From NCBI GenBank assembly GCA_024709705.1, contig JANJWE010000237.1:1-8279 (forward strand): DNA of 8,279 nt, read 5' to 3'. The position numbers and the translations under genes were made by a program. Positions 6,595-8,279 of this stretch are shown one piece after another. Each line of letters starts with the position of its first letter. The first letter of the stretch is position 1. The DNA comes from Flavobacterium sp. GTDB taxonomy: Bacteria; Bacteroidota; Bacteroidia; Flavobacteriales; Flavobacteriaceae. The notes beneath the pieces are model-generated. The model was given only the letters and a program-made list of their open reading frames with translations, had not been told where the DNA came from and ran no database searches.

Positions 6595-7140
6595 ATGAAA
6601 TCGAAAATGTATCAAAAAATTGAAGCGGGAACGGCTCATGTTAAAAGTAGAGTCACGATTAGTAATTTGGCCCTAAAGAGCGAAGAAAATTTGCAAGAAC
6701 TCATTGCTTTTGCTTTTGACATTCAACACGAATTGCACGTAAAAGCTTTTTGGAGTTTGGATTTAGTAGGTGAAAAAAAACTGAAATTATTGGTTCCTTA
6801 TTTAGATGCTTTTTGTGAAGTTTTACCCAAAATCAATAATGATTCCGCTCTACGGCCTGCCACTCGAATAGCGATGTTTTTAGCGAAAAGCAACCATCGA
6901 AAAAATGGTATAAAATTATCGCAAGAGCAAGAACACATCTTGATTGAAGCTTTGATTGACCGATTAATTCAAGATGAAAAGGTGGCTTCAAAAGCGTATG
7001 CTATGAAAGCTTTGTTCGTTTTTGGAAAAAAATACGATTGGATTTATGAAGAATTGAAGCCGATTCTAACTCAAGATTATTCAAATCATTCAGCCGGATA
7101 TAAAGCGGCAGCAAAGAATATTTTAAAACGATTGAAATAA
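6595..7140 (+). CDS. Small all-helical HEAT-repeat-like protein of unknown function
   Basis: The 181-residue protein has no signal peptide or membrane segment and is predicted cytosolic. Its sequence reads as successive amphipathic helix pairs. One lies at about 31-80, with AFWSLDLVG at 51-59 and KLLVPYLDAF at 64-73. A conserved-looking segment NDSALRPATRI is at 82-92. Helices at 101-117 and 118-147 follow (VASKAYAMKALFVFG at 120-134, then YDWIYEELKPIL), and the end SAGYKAAAKNILKRLK is basic. The A-x-x-A-L-x-x-(L/F)-G pattern suggests HEAT-type repeats. From memory, small flavobacterial proteins of this look are sometimes labelled adenylosuccinate lyase. That label is not supported: the length is under half of PurB and I see no PurB signature loop. 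The start is ATG 6595; M5 at 6607 is an alternative. It lies 52 bases ahead of purK on the same strand with no terminator between, so read-through into purK is likely. The true role is unknown. Confidence 0.75.
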   Translation: MKSKMYQKIEAGTAHVKSRVTISNLALKSEENLQELIAFAFDIQHELHVKAFWSLDLVGEKKLKLLVPYLDAFCEVLPKINNDSALRPATRIAMFLAKSNHRKNGIKLSQEQEHILIEALIDRLIQDEKVASKAYAMKALFVFGKKYDWIYEELKPILTQDYSNHSAGYKAAAKNILKRLK

Positions 7141-7141
7141 G

Positions 7142-7172
7142 TTTTCAATACGTAAATTGTTACTTATCTTTG
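7142..7172 (+). promoter_or_regulatory. Bacteroidetes-type promoter for purK
   Basis: TATCTTTG (7165-7172) is an exact TAnnTTTG box. TTTT (7142-7145) is a one-mismatch -33 box 19 bases upstream. The purK ATG is 20 bases past the -7 box. It starts two bases after the stop codon of the preceding gene, so purK can be expressed independently of it. Confidence 0.6.
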
Positions 7173-7192
7173 CCAAACAACTACACAACACC

Positions 7193-8279
7193 ATGAATTA
7201 TTTTTCTTCCGATTTTAAATTAGGCATTTTAGGCGGGGGTCAATTGGGCAAAATGCTATTGGCCGAAACCCGAAAATTTGATATCCAATCGTGTGCTTTA
7301 GACCCAAGTAAAGATGCACCTTGCCAATATGGAACTCATTATTTTGAAGTGGGAAATTTGCTCGACTTTGATACGGTTTATCAATTTGGAAAAAAAGTAG
7401 ATGTGCTTACCATTGAAATTGAAAATGTTAATTTAGACGCCTTAGATCAATTGGAAGCAGAAGGTCAAAAAATTTACCCTTCTCCAAAAACACTTCGTAA
7501 AATTCAAAGTAAAATCACCCAGAAAAAATTATATCTGGAAAATCAGATTCCAACAGCAAATGCCTTGCTTTTTGAATCAAAAAAAGATTTAGAAGCTCAA
7601 AAAGAAAAATTGACATTTCCGTGTGTATGGAAACAAGATCGGTTTGGCTACGATGGTTATGGTGTGAAAATCTTAAAATCTGAAAAAGACATCGATGCTA
7701 TACCCGAAACACCTTGTCTCATCGAAGAAATGATTCCGTTTAAAAATGAATTGGCCGTTATTGTCGTTCGCTCTGTTTCCGGGGAAGTTAAAACCTATCC
7801 GGTAGTGGAAATGGAATTTCATCCTGAAGCCAATCAAGTAGAATATGTGATTTGTCCGGCTCGAATTGACGAAAAAGTAGCTCAAAAAGCTCAAGAAATT
7901 GCGTTAAAAGTTTCGGAAGTTTTCAATCATGTGGGATTGTTAGCCGTGGAAATGTTTCAAACCGAAAATGATGCCATTTTAGTAAATGAAGTCGCTCCAC
8001 GCCCACACAATTCGGGACATTACAGCATTGAAGCCAGTTATACTTCGCAATTTGAAAATCATTTGCGAGCCATTTTAGATTTACCTTTGGGAAATACCGC
8101 TAGCAAAGTTGCCGGAATAATGGTAAATTTGGTCGGTGAAGAAGGTTTTTCCGGACCTGTAGTTTATGAAAACATTGAAAAAATTATGGCTATTGATGGT
8201 GTAACACCTCATCTTTATGGCAAAAGAGAAACACGACCTTTTCGCAAAATGGGACATGTCACGATTGTGAATGAAGATA
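7193..8279 (+). CDS. purK: N5-carboxyaminoimidazole ribonucleotide synthetase, C-terminus cut by window edge
   Basis: The frame is open from ATG 7193 to the right edge, giving 362 complete codons; the family is about 360-390 residues, so only the last part is missing. The ATP-grasp enzyme converts AIR, bicarbonate and ATP to N5-CAIR in de novo purine synthesis, and PurE then acts on the product. GILGGGQLGKML at 11-22 is the N-terminal glycine loop, TIEIENV at 73-79 the conserved acidic strand, and KQDRFGYDGYGV near 147-158 the ATP-grasp loop. NEVAPRPHNSGH at 265-276 carries the metal- and substrate-binding residues. The conserved tail GKRETRPFRKMGHVT is also present, ending the visible sequence. 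I translated the whole region and found no frameshift. A good promoter lies directly upstream, and there is no Shine-Dalgarno. purE would be the natural next gene but is out of view. Confidence 0.96.
   Translation, partial: MNYFSSDFKLGILGGGQLGKMLLAETRKFDIQSCALDPSKDAPCQYGTHYFEVGNLLDFDTVYQFGKKVDVLTIEIENVNLDALDQLEAEGQKIYPSPKTLRKIQSKITQKKLYLENQIPTANALLFESKKDLEAQKEKLTFPCVWKQDRFGYDGYGVKILKSEKDIDAIPETPCLIEEMIPFKNELAVIVVRSVSGEVKTYPVVEMEFHPEANQVEYVICPARIDEKVAQKAQEIALKVSEVFNHVGLLAVEMFQTENDAILVNEVAPRPHNSGHYSIEASYTSQFENHLRAILDLPLGNTASKVAGIMVNLVGEEGFSGPVVYENIEKIMAIDGVTPHLYGKRETRPFRKMGHVTIVNED

Noticed and set aside
6502..6639. 46-residue N-terminal extension of Hpt from an upstream in-frame ATG
   Set aside because: The extension has no Hpt family resemblance, reads through the divergent promoter gap and the start of the plus-strand gene. 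MIHLHDKSFEPF at 6501 gives the normal length and has a TAnnTTTG box just upstream.
6595..7140. Assignment of the helical protein as adenylosuccinate lyase or AlkD-type DNA glycosylase
   Set aside because: It is far too short for PurB and lacks its signature loop. AlkD-like proteins are longer, and I cannot see their active-site residues here.
7673..7894. Minus-strand 73-codon frame inside purK
   Set aside because: purK is continuous on the plus strand with intact ATP-grasp motifs; this is its antisense shadow.
1..8279. CRISPR array, mobile element, defence island, toxin-antitoxin or biosynthetic system
   Set aside because: No regularly spaced repeats, transposase or integrase, terminal inverted repeats, or accessory gene pairs are seen; all eight genes are accounted for and base composition appears even.

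Overview
The window looks like chromosomal housekeeping DNA from a member of Bacteroidetes, most likely a Flavobacterium-like Flavobacteriaceae. The evidence is the AT-rich composition, the lack of Shine-Dalgarno sites (starts are preceded by A-rich DNA), several promoters resembling the Bacteroidetes TTTG / TAnnTTTG type, an S46 dipeptidyl-peptidase, a short Obg without the C-terminal OCT domain, and a short-LID adenylate kinase.

Layout. Positions 1-432 (minus) hold the N-terminal part of an exported TPR-like protein that runs off the left edge. 560-2719 (minus) is a secreted S46 peptidase of the DPP7 kind with its own terminator. 2877-3881 (minus) is the ribosome-assembly GTPase Obg, followed by a strong terminator. 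3968-5242 (minus) is a CNNM/CBS/CorC-HlyC membrane protein; an inverted repeat fills its gap to obg. 5360-5935 (minus) is adenylate kinase and 5971-6501 (minus) hypoxanthine phosphoribosyltransferase, only 35 bases apart and probably one transcript. A 93-base divergent gap separates hpt from a small plus-strand alpha-helical protein with HEAT-like repeats (6595-7140). That is followed by purK (7193 onward), which runs off the right edge.

How the genes work together. Three of the eight genes act in purine metabolism: PurK in de novo IMP synthesis, Hpt in hypoxanthine/guanine salvage, and Adk in AMP/ADP/ATP balance. Obg uses guanine nucleotides in 50S assembly. The helical protein between hpt and purK has no function I can read from sequence. 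The S46 peptidase and the TPR protein are exported and look like separate transcription units.

I see no CRISPR array, tRNA, rRNA, insertion sequence, phage gene, toxin-antitoxin pair or defence cassette, and the longest gene-free gap is 157 bases. I do not think this window contains a new biological system. The points most worth a second look are the helical protein in the purine cluster, the doubled terminator-like hairpins just ahead of the CNNM gene, and the heptad inverted repeat before obg.
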